NCBI RefSeq assembly: GCF_002813775.1
Contig: NZ_CP020370.1
Span: 496,001 to 560,000 of the forward strand
DNA length: 64,000 nucleotides
Direction of reading: 5' to 3'
DNA from: Candidatus Thiodictyon syntrophicum
GTDB lineage: Bacteria; Pseudomonadota; Gammaproteobacteria; Chromatiales; Chromatiaceae
A model generated the notes under the pieces. That model saw only the letters and a program-made list of their open reading frames with translations. It made no database searches and was not told the DNA's origin. The translations under genes were made by a program, and so were the position numbers. Each line of letters begins with the position of its first letter. Within the stretch, counting starts at the first letter, position 1. Below, in pieces: positions 57,750 through 64,000 of this stretch.

Positions 57750-58590
57750 GGCCGGCCTCCAATTGGGCAAGCAGGTCCAGGGTCCCTTCGCCCTCGCTGG
57801 CACTGGGCAGCCAATGCACATAGCGCAGGGTGGTCTGGATGCTGCGGTGGCCCATCAACCGTTGCAGGCGCTCCACCGACAACCCGCCCGCCAATTGATG
57901 GGTGGCGTAGGCGTGGCGCAGCCCATGGATCCCGCCGACCGTGGTTACGCCGGCCTGGCGCTTGGCGTCGGTGAAGGCCTTCTGCAAGCCGGTCGGCGAC
58001 AGCGGCGTCCCGGCGCGCCCGGCGAACAGCCAATCCGCTGGCCGATAGAGGCGCCAATAGTCCCGCAACGCCTCCAGCAGGGTCGGTGAGAGTGGGACCA
58101 GGCGGTCCTTCGCCCCCTTGCCCTGGGTGATCCGCAGCAGTCGGCGCTCGCCGTCGATGTCCTGCACCCGCAGGGCCAGGACTTCGCTCAGGCGCAGTCC
58201 GCAGCCATAGCAGACCGTCAACATCATGCGGTAACGCGGATTGTCGCAGGCGGCCAGGATGGCGGCGACCGCGCCGCGGGTGAGCAGCTCCGGGATGCGC
58301 TGCGGGCGCTTGGGTAAGGTGACCTCCAGGTCGACCGTCGGCCAGCCGAGCACCCGCAGATAGAAGAAGCGGATGCCGTTGTACATCAGCCGCACGCTGG
58401 CCGGGGCCAAACTGCGCTGCACCACCAGATGCTCGAAGTAGCGCGTGAGATCGGCGTGCTCCAGGGTGTCCGGGGAGCGCCGGGTGAATTTGGCGAGGTC
58501 ACGCACCGCGTCGAGATAGCTTTCGTGGGTGCGCGGCGAGAAGCCATGCATCTGCATGGCCGTGATCATCTGCTGACGCAGGGGTGTCAT
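57742..58590 (-). CDS. Tyrosine recombinase associated with IS91-type element
   Basis: 282 residues from the ATG at 58590; a TTG at 58608 would add six. It has an N-terminal SAM-like core-binding domain (MHGFSPRTHESYLDAVRDLAKF) and a catalytic domain with CGLRLSEVLAL (Arg), HGLRHAYATHQL (His-x-x-Arg) and TTLRYVHW (Tyr). It is overlapped by the IS91-type transposase gene, an arrangement known for accessory recombinases of this family. It lacks the extra motif of integron integrases. Confidence 0.92.
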   Translation of the reverse strand: MTPLRQQMITAMQMHGFSPRTHESYLDAVRDLAKFTRRSPDTLEHADLTRYFEHLVVQRSLAPASVRLMYNGIRFFYLRVLGWPTVDLEVTLPKRPQRIPELLTRGAVAAILAACDNPRYRMMLTVCYGCGLRLSEVLALRVQDIDGERRLLRITQGKGAKDRLVPLSPTLLEALRDYWRLYRPADWLFAGRAGTPLSPTGLQKAFTDAKRQAGVTTVGGIHGLRHAYATHQLAGGLSVERLQRLMGHRSIQTTLRYVHWLPSASEGEGTLDLLAQLEAGHG

Positions 58591-58766
58591 CGTCTGGTTC
58601 TCGGTCAACGACCCGGAGTGGGCCGTTACGAGTGTGGACGATGGGGGACGGGGCGGGGCCGCGGGTAACCGTGGGACGGCTGGGCTTATCCGCGCTTCAT
58701 TCGCTATTCAATGGCGCTGCGGGATGGCCGCGGAAGGCCCCGCGGAGCGGATTAGTTCAACAACAA

Positions 58767-58925
58767 CTGCATGTATAACATTACTGCGCGTAACAACCAA
58801 TGCAGTATAAGACTACGCAGGTAACTGCGCTGCGTATAGCAACAACTGCACATTAATAACACCGCACACGGCAACCAAAGCAGTATAGAAAAATGCTTGA
58901 TGGGGGAGGTTGACGATTCGGGTGG
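58767..58925 (+). repeat. 159-bp structured direct repeat, copy B
   Basis: Second copy of 55972-56128, located just outside the right edge of the IS91-type element. It begins CTGCATGTATAAC and ends TTGACGATTCGGGTGG. The gene at 59149 lies downstream. Confidence 0.8.
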
Positions 58926-58938
58926 GGCGGCATACCTT
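58910..58938 (+). promoter_or_regulatory. Possible sigma-70 promoter at the end of repeat B
   Basis: TTGACG, 17 bp, TACCTT. The -35 box is near consensus, the -10 weak. The equivalent place in repeat A has TTGACA with AAAGAT 17 bp later. It could drive the interrupted gene starting at 59149. Confidence 0.35.
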
Positions 58939-58957
58939 AAAAGGAAAGAGACTAAAC

Positions 58958-59112
58958 CTGAAGTTTCCGGGTTCTGAAAGCTGGCCAGGGCCAGGCACTT
59001 GGGGCCGGGAGTTTTCGCAGGGTTTGGCTGGATCTTCGCAAACCCCTCGAAAATCCCCCCAGCGTAACCCCCCGCCGTTCTGGTACCCCCCTGGAAAAGC
59101 CGGAAACTTCAG
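58958..59112. repeat. 13-bp inverted repeat enclosing a structured leader
   Basis: CTGAAGTTTCCGG (58958-58970) and CCGGAAACTTCAG (59100-59112) pair across 129 bp. An inner hairpin GGGTTTG/CAAACCC lies near 59020-59050, and ACTAAAC occurs outside both arms in the same orientation (58951-58957 and 59113-59119). It ends 36 bp before the ATG at 59149. Confidence 0.65.
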
Positions 59113-59178
59113 ACTAAACTTAACAAGCATCAAAAACCGGGGATAAAAATGAAGATTGTAAAAACTGCGCCCGCCGTG

Positions 59179-59186
59179 CCGGCGAA
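59179..59186. repeat. 8-bp target-site duplication of IS copy 2, left
   Basis: CCGGCGAA; repeated at 60572-60579. Confidence 0.95.
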
Positions 59187-60571
59187 GGGTGCGGCCTTGA
59201 CATGATGTGCCTTTGAGGAGTATTTCGTAACCTTCTGTGACTAGACGAGAAGGTGCAGTCGTGGCGAAGGTAGTCAGGATCTCGGGTGACGAGGTGACGG
59301 TCGAGGTAACGGTGCGGCTCAGCGGTAGCCTGCTGGACATGGAAGGAGCCATCCAGGAGGCCACCAACGCGGTGGGGCGCTGCGCCACCGAGGAGGCGCT
59401 GCAGCGTTTCGACACCGACGGCAGTGCGATCCGTGTCGGCGCGATCAAGCTGACCGCGCGCGGGCGCGATCCGAAGGAGTACCAGACGCCTTACGGGCCG
59501 GTCGAGGTCGAGCGTTATGTCTACCAAAGCTCGCGCGGCGGGCGGATCTACTGTCCGCTCGAGCACCAGGCGCGGATCGTGCGCGGGGCGACCCCCCGAT
59601 TCGCCAGTCAACTCAGCCACAAGTATGCGCAGCTCAACGTGCGCGCGGTGCAGACTGACCTTGAGCAGAACCACGGTCGGACGATCGCTACCTCGTATAT
59701 TCAAAATGTTGCGGAGTGGGTAGGCACCATCGCCACGGCCAAAGAGGAGGACTGGGAGTACGCGATGCCGGCGCTTGAGACGCCCATCGCGACCGTCGTG
59801 GTCAGCCTCGACGGCGCCATGATCCCCATGGCCGACAGTGCGGGCTGGCGCGAAGCCATGGTCGGAACCCTCTCGCTTTACGACGGCGAGGGCGAGCGCC
59901 AGCACACCATCTACCTCGCTGCGGCACCCGAGTACGGCAAGCAGGAGTTCCGGCAACGCATGGAGCGCGAGATCCAACGCGTCAAGCGGCACCTCCCCGA
60001 GGCACTGTACCTGGGCATCGCCGACGGGGCGGCAAGCAACTGGCGGTTCCTCGAGCAACACACCGACCGCCAGTTGATCGATTTTTTCCATGCAACGGAA
60101 TACGTGGGCAAAATCGCCCAAGCGACCCATCCGCAGCGCCACGCCGAGGGCCCGCGCGCGCAGTGGCAGAGCGCGCACTGCACGACGCTCAAGCACGACC
60201 CCGCCGCCCTTGACCTGCTCATCGGCGAGGCCGCGCGCCTGTCGCAGCGGCACACCCTCTCGCAGACGCTGCGCGACGACGTTCTCAGCGCTTGGACCTA
60301 CTTCACCAACCATCGCCATCAAATGGACTACCCGGGCTTCGTCGCCGCGGGACTGCCGATCGGATCGGGCGTCACCGAGGCCGCCTGCAAGACCTTGGTC
60401 AAGCAACGGCTATGTGCCTCCGGGATGCGCTGGAAGAACAAAGGGGCCAAGATTGTGCTCAGCCTACGCGCACTGACGCAGACCACCGGACGATGGGCAC
60501 AGTTCTGGCAGAAGATCGACCAGTTTGGGGCTGAGTGCTACGGTTAGGCACATTATTCGGAGGCCGCACCC
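59187..60571. mobile_element. ISKra4-family insertion sequence, copy 2 (1,385 bp)
   Basis: Same length, same 11-bp ends (GGGTGCGGCCT at 59187-59197 and its complement at 60561-60571) and same encoded protein as copy 1 at 44497-45881, in opposite orientation. Flanked by the 8-bp duplication CCGGCGAA. The two target sites share no sequence beyond being GA-rich, so target choice looks loose. The copies lie about 13 kb apart in inverted orientation and could mediate inversion of everything between them. Confidence 0.93.
59237..60547 (+). CDS. ISKra4-family DDE transposase
   Basis: 436 residues, identical to the product of 44521-45831. GTG start. Catalytic landmarks as in copy 1: SLDGAMIPM, GIADGAASNW and GVTEAACKTLVKQ. 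It reads in the same direction as the gene it interrupts. Confidence 0.93.
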   Translation: MTRREGAVVAKVVRISGDEVTVEVTVRLSGSLLDMEGAIQEATNAVGRCATEEALQRFDTDGSAIRVGAIKLTARGRDPKEYQTPYGPVEVERYVYQSSRGGRIYCPLEHQARIVRGATPRFASQLSHKYAQLNVRAVQTDLEQNHGRTIATSYIQNVAEWVGTIATAKEEDWEYAMPALETPIATVVVSLDGAMIPMADSAGWREAMVGTLSLYDGEGERQHTIYLAAAPEYGKQEFRQRMEREIQRVKRHLPEALYLGIADGAASNWRFLEQHTDRQLIDFFHATEYVGKIAQATHPQRHAEGPRAQWQSAHCTTLKHDPAALDLLIGEAARLSQRHTLSQTLRDDVLSAWTYFTNHRHQMDYPGFVAAGLPIGSGVTEAACKTLVKQRLCASGMRWKNKGAKIVLSLRALTQTTGRWAQFWQKIDQFGAECYG

Positions 60572-60579
60572 CCGGCGAA
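60572..60579. repeat. 8-bp target-site duplication of IS copy 2, right
   Basis: CCGGCGAA, identical to 59179-59186. Deleting 59187-60579 restores the 190-codon frame. Confidence 0.95.
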
Positions 60580-61285
60580 AGTCATCATTGTCCGGCCATT
60601 GAATACCAACCCACTGCCGCCAATGCTGAAAATTAGTGATTCGCGTCCGCTGTCATCCGCGCAACCGATTCTGCAAAACTCCGCTACTCCCGTATCATCC
60701 TCCAATGTTGGGGAAAGTCAGGGCGGAAGAGTAGTAAGGACTGGAGCGTCGAAGCCAATATCTAAGCTAATGAAAAAGCCAACCATAGAGGATTTCTCTA
60801 TGGAGGAATTCTTGGATAAGCTGTCTTCTACGGGCTGCCTAGAATTGGATCTTCCGGAATGTAAAGAAAAAGAGTTCCGGAGAGCCGTCAGTAAAGCTAG
60901 AGCTAGCTATACTAAAGATGGTGGCGATACCCGGAAGGCACGTTCCGAAGTAATCAATAGATTTTTAGATCAGGGCGGGCGCAAAATGGTTACGCTGCGG
61001 TATTGTGTAAAGGGGGTTTTATTTCAATCAAAAGGGGTTTTATCAAAAAAATACGGAATAACTAATGTTCGCGATCCTAGTTTGAACCCTGTTGAAGATG
61101 AGCTTGACTGAGTGCTGGCTCGCCGAACAATCTGACGTGTCAATCGCGAGGCTCGGGCTAAATGATTTGCTTCGGATGTGATGGTCGTTCCAGCCGCGAT
61201 CGATGCCCCGATGAGATATCCAGTCGGGGCGCCGATCGACGCTAGACAATCCAAATCATGCCAATTCGGCTTCTCTGGAAAAATT

Positions 61286-61549
61286 ATGAAAACGGCTCAG
61301 TGTCAATTATGGTATTTCTCGGGTGATGAAGATCGCCCGAATTGTCTCGATTGTCCAGAATGCGAAAATTATACGCTCATATGCAACGAGGATTCCAATA
61401 CTGGGTTTGGATGTACTTTCTGCGGAAATGAAGATAGCGATGAAATACCGGCTACCTGCTCTATCTGTGGAGTTAATGCGACTCGCGGCGAATTATCTTC
61501 AGGGTTTTGTTATCGTTGCTCCGGCCGTTACCTTGATGAGAATGATTGA
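61286..61549 (+). CDS. Small multi-zinc-ribbon protein, unknown function
   Basis: 87 residues from the ATG at 61286; the open frame extends to 61178 but that extension looks non-coding. It carries four Cys pairs: NCLDCPEC, GCTFCGNED, TCSICGVN and FCYRCSG, consistent with two zinc ribbons. Acidic otherwise. The DNA is AT-rich, like the preceding interrupted gene, suggesting they arrived together. I cannot name the family. Confidence 0.6.
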   Translation: MKTAQCQLWYFSGDEDRPNCLDCPECENYTLICNEDSNTGFGCTFCGNEDSDEIPATCSICGVNATRGELSSGFCYRCSGRYLDEND

Positions 61550-61616
61550 AGATTATTTTTTCCTATTAGCTAAGACCCACTACAGTCAGTCAGAATGTTT
61601 GTCAACGTCCTCTTTC

Positions 61617-62057
61617 CTACCGCCCTTCTTCGAGCGTTCGGCCAACAGAGGAGCACCTTATGGATTCCCACGCCTCCCGCCGTCGCGGATCGTCGACTTC
61701 GGCGAGACCCAACAGCGCACCGAGCAGGGCGGGCGGCTTCTTGGCAAGCTCCCCGGTCTTGGTGTCGAGCAGGCCAGCGAGCCCCATCAATCCCGCCGCC
61801 TGAAACATCTTGTGATCGCGGGCCTTGCTTGCAGCGTCCTTGCGCCCGGTGACGATGTTACCGGCTTTGATCTGAGCGAGCTGATGCTTCTCCGCGGCTT
61901 TCTCTGCGGTCCACAGTGCCGCAAGATCCCGCTCTTCGGCAGCGGTGCGGGTGGGTTGGTCAACGAGATCGAGCAGCAGACGTTGTTGATCGTTCGGTTC
62001 GGTGAGCCCCCGGATATGTTCCAGTCGCTTTGCTCGCCACTCGTCTTTGCTTGCCAT
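61617..62057 (-). CDS. TraD-like conjugal transfer protein
   Basis: 146 residues. The C-terminal half (GRKDAASKARDHKMFQAAGLMGLAGLLD, then LLGALLGLAEVDDPRRREAW) has the pattern of the small TraD proteins of relaxase operons in IncP-like and Agrobacterium-type mobilisation regions, which help the relaxosome. The N-terminus is charged and helical. No relaxase, coupling protein or type IV secretion gene is nearby, so it is a leftover of a mobilisable element. Confidence 0.6.
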   Translation of the reverse strand: MASKDEWRAKRLEHIRGLTEPNDQQRLLLDLVDQPTRTAAEERDLAALWTAEKAAEKHQLAQIKAGNIVTGRKDAASKARDHKMFQAAGLMGLAGLLDTKTGELAKKPPALLGALLGLAEVDDPRRREAWESIRCSSVGRTLEEGR

Positions 62058-62323
62058 GTTGCCCTGTCCGTTTTTTCTGGGGCCGAAACCACAATTCTAC
62101 TCCCGCGCGTTTCATCTATGAAACCGCCTTGAAGCGCGGCGAAGAGGACGCGCGCACGCCGTTTCCAGCGTGCTAGGATTGGCCGAAGCCGTAGGGTCCG
62201 CTGTGCGGACCAACGACCTCGCGGTTTGTGCGGTGGCCGGGATTATGACCAAGGCCGGCAGCAGAGTGTAGCGCAAGGCTTGCGCAAGCGGAGCGCGCCA
62301 AGGGCCGCCAAGATGTCAGCATT
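62058..62323. other. Intergenic region
   Basis: About 265 bp between the TraD-like gene and the toxin remnant. No supportable gene. The short frames seen have no coding character. Confidence 0.35.
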
Positions 62324-62440
62324 CTACAAGCCCTCGATCTCTCCCACATCACGCAGCACCGCATCGATTAGGCTCTGACCAATGACCGACAGTGCGATCA
62401 AAGGACCGCTGTCGGCAACGACGACGGGGCTAGTCGTCAC
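62324..62440 (-). pseudogene. DUF3368-type PIN toxin with internal deletion
   Basis: Reading from a GTG at 62440 that overlaps the antitoxin stop, the frame gives 38 residues: VVVADSGPLIALSVIG, the standard DUF3368 N-terminus with the first PIN aspartate, then SLIDAVLRDVGEIEGL, which matches the family's C-terminal end. The middle of about 100 residues, with the remaining acidic catalytic residues, is gone, but frame is kept. It is too short for the open-frame cut-off usually applied and cannot be an active nuclease. Confidence 0.65.
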
Positions 62441-62681
62441 GCAACTCGTCCGCAATCTGGTCGTCGTCCAAATTCATGACCGGAATCTGCAAACGACCCA
62501 GTTCAAACAAGAACCGTACTTTGCCCATGTCGCAAAATTCAGCAGCCTTGCCGATGGACAGGCGATGCAGTTCAAACAGTTTGACAGCCAGCAAGAACCG
62601 CAATTCTGCTGCCAACGCTTCCTGCGTCTGGCCGGAGGTGAGAAGCAAGTCATCCGCGTGGGGAAGGGTCAAGGTTTGCAT
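62430..62681 (-). CDS. UPF0175 family antitoxin
   Basis: 83 residues: LAAELRFLLAVKLFELHRLSIGKAAEFCDMGKVRFLFELG with the C-terminal IPVMNLDDDQIADEL. This is the UPF0175 pattern, small helix-turn-helix proteins that act as antitoxin of DUF3368 PIN nucleases. Its stop overlaps the start of the toxin remnant. With the toxin deleted it is probably a harmless relic, or still represses its own promoter. Confidence 0.85.
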   Translation of the reverse strand: MQTLTLPHADDLLLTSGQTQEALAAELRFLLAVKLFELHRLSIGKAAEFCDMGKVRFLFELGRLQIPVMNLDDDQIADELRDD

Positions 62682-62713
62682 GACATTTTCCGCTCCGGGC
62701 GCGCGGGCGAAGT

Positions 62714-63061
62714 CTACCCGCGGTCGCGTCCGCCCAGTGTGCCGAGCTGATGCTCCAGGGCGCGGATGCGCTCGCGCAGGGCCTCCAGCTCATCGAGCAG
62801 GTCCAATGCCAGGGCGGTCCCGGACAGGTTGAGCTCCAGGTCATGGCGCAGGCGCAAGGCCCGGCGGGCGCGCTGTACCGCGACGCCGTCGAAGCGCCAC
62901 TCGCCCGGCGCGCCGCCCGCCCGCGGCCGCAGCACCCCCTCACCCACCAGCAGTTGCAGGGTGCGGCCACTGGAGCCGCACAGTTGGGTCAGTTCCGCGA
63001 GGGTGACGACAAACCCCTCGTCCATGACGACCCCTTCGATGCGTGTTTCGCTCTTAACCAT
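62714..63061 (-). CDS. cbpM: Chaperone modulator CbpM
   Basis: 115 residues from the ATG at 63061, 4 bp after the stop of the DnaJ-type gene. It has a MerR-like N-terminal part (VTLAELTQLCGSSGRTLQLLVGEGVLRP) and a helical C-terminus (LALDLLDELEALRERIRALEHQLG). CbpM binds and restrains the co-chaperone CbpA, and cbpA-cbpM operons are standard in gammaproteobacteria. Confidence 0.88.
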   Translation of the reverse strand: MVKSETRIEGVVMDEGFVVTLAELTQLCGSSGRTLQLLVGEGVLRPRAGGAPGEWRFDGVAVQRARRALRLRHDLELNLSGTALALDLLDELEALRERIRALEHQLGTLGGRDRG

Positions 63062-63065
63062 GGTC

Positions 63066-64000
63066 TTAGACCCCCAGCTCCGCACGCGGGTTGAAGTGCA
63101 ACTGCTCGGCCATGTGCTCGAAGACTCGTCGCGCCTCCTCGGTCTTGGCCGACGGCACCACGATCTCCAGGATGACCATCTCGTCGCCCGGCGGATCGCC
63201 GGGGAGCCCGCGCCCCTTCAGGCGCATCCGCTTGCCGGTTTGAGACCCCGGCGGAATCTTGAGGTTCACCGGCCCGCCCAGGGTCGGCACCGGGATGGTC
63301 GCGCCCAGGGCCGCCTCCCAGGGGGCGATGGGCAGGCGCAACGCGATGTCCTTGCCGTCCGCGGTGAAGTGCCGGTGGGGCCGGATGTCCACCTCCAGAT
63401 ACAGGTTCCCGGCCGGCCCGCCATGCACCCCGGGTGCGCCCTGGCCGCTCAAGCGAATCTGGCGGCCCTGGGTGACCCCCGCCGGGATCCGGACATTGAG
63501 CGTGCGTTCGTGGCTGGTCATGTGCCCGTCCGCGCCCACCTCCGGAATCTCCAGGCGCAGTTGGCGGGTGGCGCCCTGGAAGGCGTCCTCCAGGTCGATC
63601 TGGACCCGCACGGTCTGGTCCTGGCCGCGGCGCTTGCGCGGTGCGCCGCCCCCGCCGGCACCGGCGCCGCGGAACTCGCGGTTGAACAGGCTCGAGAAAA
63701 AGTCGCTGAAATCGCCCGTTTCGTTGGGGTCGAAGTGGAATCCCTGTTGGGGTCCGGCCCCGCCCGGGGGCGGCCGGAAGTCCTGGCCGGCCCGCCAGTT
63801 GTTGCCGAGCGCGTCGTAGGCGGCGCGTTTCTGCGGGTCCTTCAAGACCTCCTGCGCCTCGTTGACCTCCTTGAAGCGGGCCTCCGCGTTCGCCTCCTTG
63901 CTCACGTCCGGATGGTACTTGCGCGCCAGCTTGCGGTAGGCGCGCTTGATGTCGTCCGGGGTGGCATCGCGGGCGACACCCAGGGTCTTGTAGTAATCCT
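63066..64000 (-). CDS. cbpA: DnaJ-type co-chaperone CbpA, 5' end outside window
   Basis: The frame is open to the window edge. The visible N-terminal part is a J domain ([20 protein letters not shown]..., with the HPD motif in [11 protein letters not shown]). A Gly/Phe-rich linker follows, then a DnaJ C-terminal substrate-binding region ([35 protein letters not shown]) and no CXXCXGXG zinc finger, which identifies the CbpA subtype. It stimulates DnaK. It is co-transcribed with cbpM. Confidence 0.93.
   Translation of the reverse strand, partial: DYYKTLGVARDATPDDIKRAYRKLARKYHPDVSKEANAEARFKEVNEAQEVLKDPQKRAAYDALGNNWRAGQDFRPPPGGAGPQQGFHFDPNETGDFSDFFSSLFNREFRGAGAGGGGAPRKRRGQDQTVRVQIDLEDAFQGATRQLRLEIPEVGADGHMTSHERTLNVRIPAGVTQGRQIRLSGQGAPGVHGGPAGNLYLEVDIRPHRHFTADGKDIALRLPIAPWEAALGATIPVPTLGGPVNLKIPPGSQTGKRMRLKGRGLPGDPPGDEMVILEIVVPSAKTEEARRVFEHMAEQLHFNPRAELGV

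Larger units (their letters stand above)
56229..58766. mobile_element. IS91-type transposon with tyrosine recombinase
   Basis: Boundaries are inferred by comparison of the two tandem repeat units: unit 1 is continuous (55901-56128), while unit 2 is split between 56228 and 58767, and CTGCA occurs at both edges (56224-56228 and 58767-58771). Inside are an 18-bp near-perfect inverted repeat (56317-56334 and 58744-58761, core ACTAATCCGCTCC), a large hairpin at 56242-56313, an HUH transposase gene and a tyrosine-recombinase gene. IS91 family members with such an accessory recombinase are known. The CTGCA may be a target feature rather than a duplication. Confidence 0.7.
59149..61111 (+). pseudogene. 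Unknown 189-residue gene split after codon 12-13 by ISKra4 copy 2
   Basis: The ATG at 59149 follows a GGGG-containing ribosome site. The frame reads MKIVKTAPAVPA up to 59186; removing the IS and one target copy (59187-60579) continues it in frame as KVIIVRPLNTNPLPPML and on to TGA at 61111, 190 codons in all. The downstream part is AT-rich compared with its surroundings, Ser/Lys-rich, and has a low-complexity N-terminal half and a compact C-terminal half (EEFLDKLSSTGCLELDLPE...). I recognise no family. A TTG at 60599 could start a 170-residue product after the insertion. Probable foreign cargo. Confidence 0.65.

Noticed and set aside
58930..59148. Retron msr-msd RNA
   Set aside because: Outer inverted arms and inner stems are present, but there is no reverse transcriptase gene in the window and no typical priming guanosine motif I can identify; kept only as a structured leader.
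61323..62132. A 269-residue plus-strand frame
   Set aside because: It overlaps the Cys-rich small gene in another frame and then runs antisense to the TraD-like gene; no domain is apparent.

Overview
The window is high-GC gammaproteobacterial DNA. A stand-alone bacteriophytochrome core, a pyrophosphate-based module (PPi-dependent phosphofructokinase, H+-pumping pyrophosphatase, soluble pyrophosphatase), two ubiquinone-type hydroxylases and families of palindromic repeats suggest a purple sulfur bacterium of the Chromatiaceae type. No photosynthesis gene or rRNA lies in the window, so this placement is an inference. All functions are read from motifs and architecture; no database was searched.

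Layout. 0-6.1 kb: the end of a GGDEF-EAL protein, then a minus-strand surface-glycan group (methyltransferase-glycosyltransferase fusion, FkbM methyltransferase, large membrane protein). 6.5-13.9 kb: phytochrome photosensory core, MtgA transglycosylase, two small exported proteins, and a periplasmic binding lipoprotein paired with a hybrid histidine kinase. 14.0-24.5 kb: a compact minus-strand island that looks like antiphage defence: a HamA/HamB-like nuclease-helicase pair, a protein joining an alpha/beta hydrolase, an HTH and a P-loop ATPase, a TrlF-like PHP-SMC ATPase, and an AlbA_2/Schlafen-type protein. 24.8-42.1 kb: mostly housekeeping (RND efflux pair, exported KatG, UbiH-type enzymes, the PPi cluster, MoaC, EngB), with an Rpn-type nuclease at 29.6-30.6 kb and several palindromic repeats. 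A second Rpn-type nuclease follows at 42.1 kb.

43.2-49.8 kb holds the most interesting locus. A gene for a 1,521-residue protein, with a STAND/NACHT-like P-loop at the N-terminus and a PD-(D/E)XK-like motif near the C-terminus, overlaps a small TOPRIM gene by ATGA. The large gene is split by a 1,385-bp ISKra4-type insertion sequence with an 8-bp target duplication. Removing the element and one duplication restores the frame exactly. This is a candidate two-gene defence system, recently inactivated.

50-55 kb is ordinary (exported protein, phosphohexomutase, CWC protein, BaeSR-like two-component pair). 55.2-62.7 kb is a scar of mobile DNA: a decayed KfrA-like plasmid gene, a tandemly duplicated repeat unit split by an IS91-type transposon with its own tyrosine recombinase, a second identical copy of the ISKra4-type element (again inside a gene, again with an 8-bp duplication), AT-rich cargo, a TraD-like gene, and a UPF0175/DUF3368 toxin-antitoxin pair whose toxin carries an internal deletion. 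The window closes with CbpM and the 3' part of CbpA.
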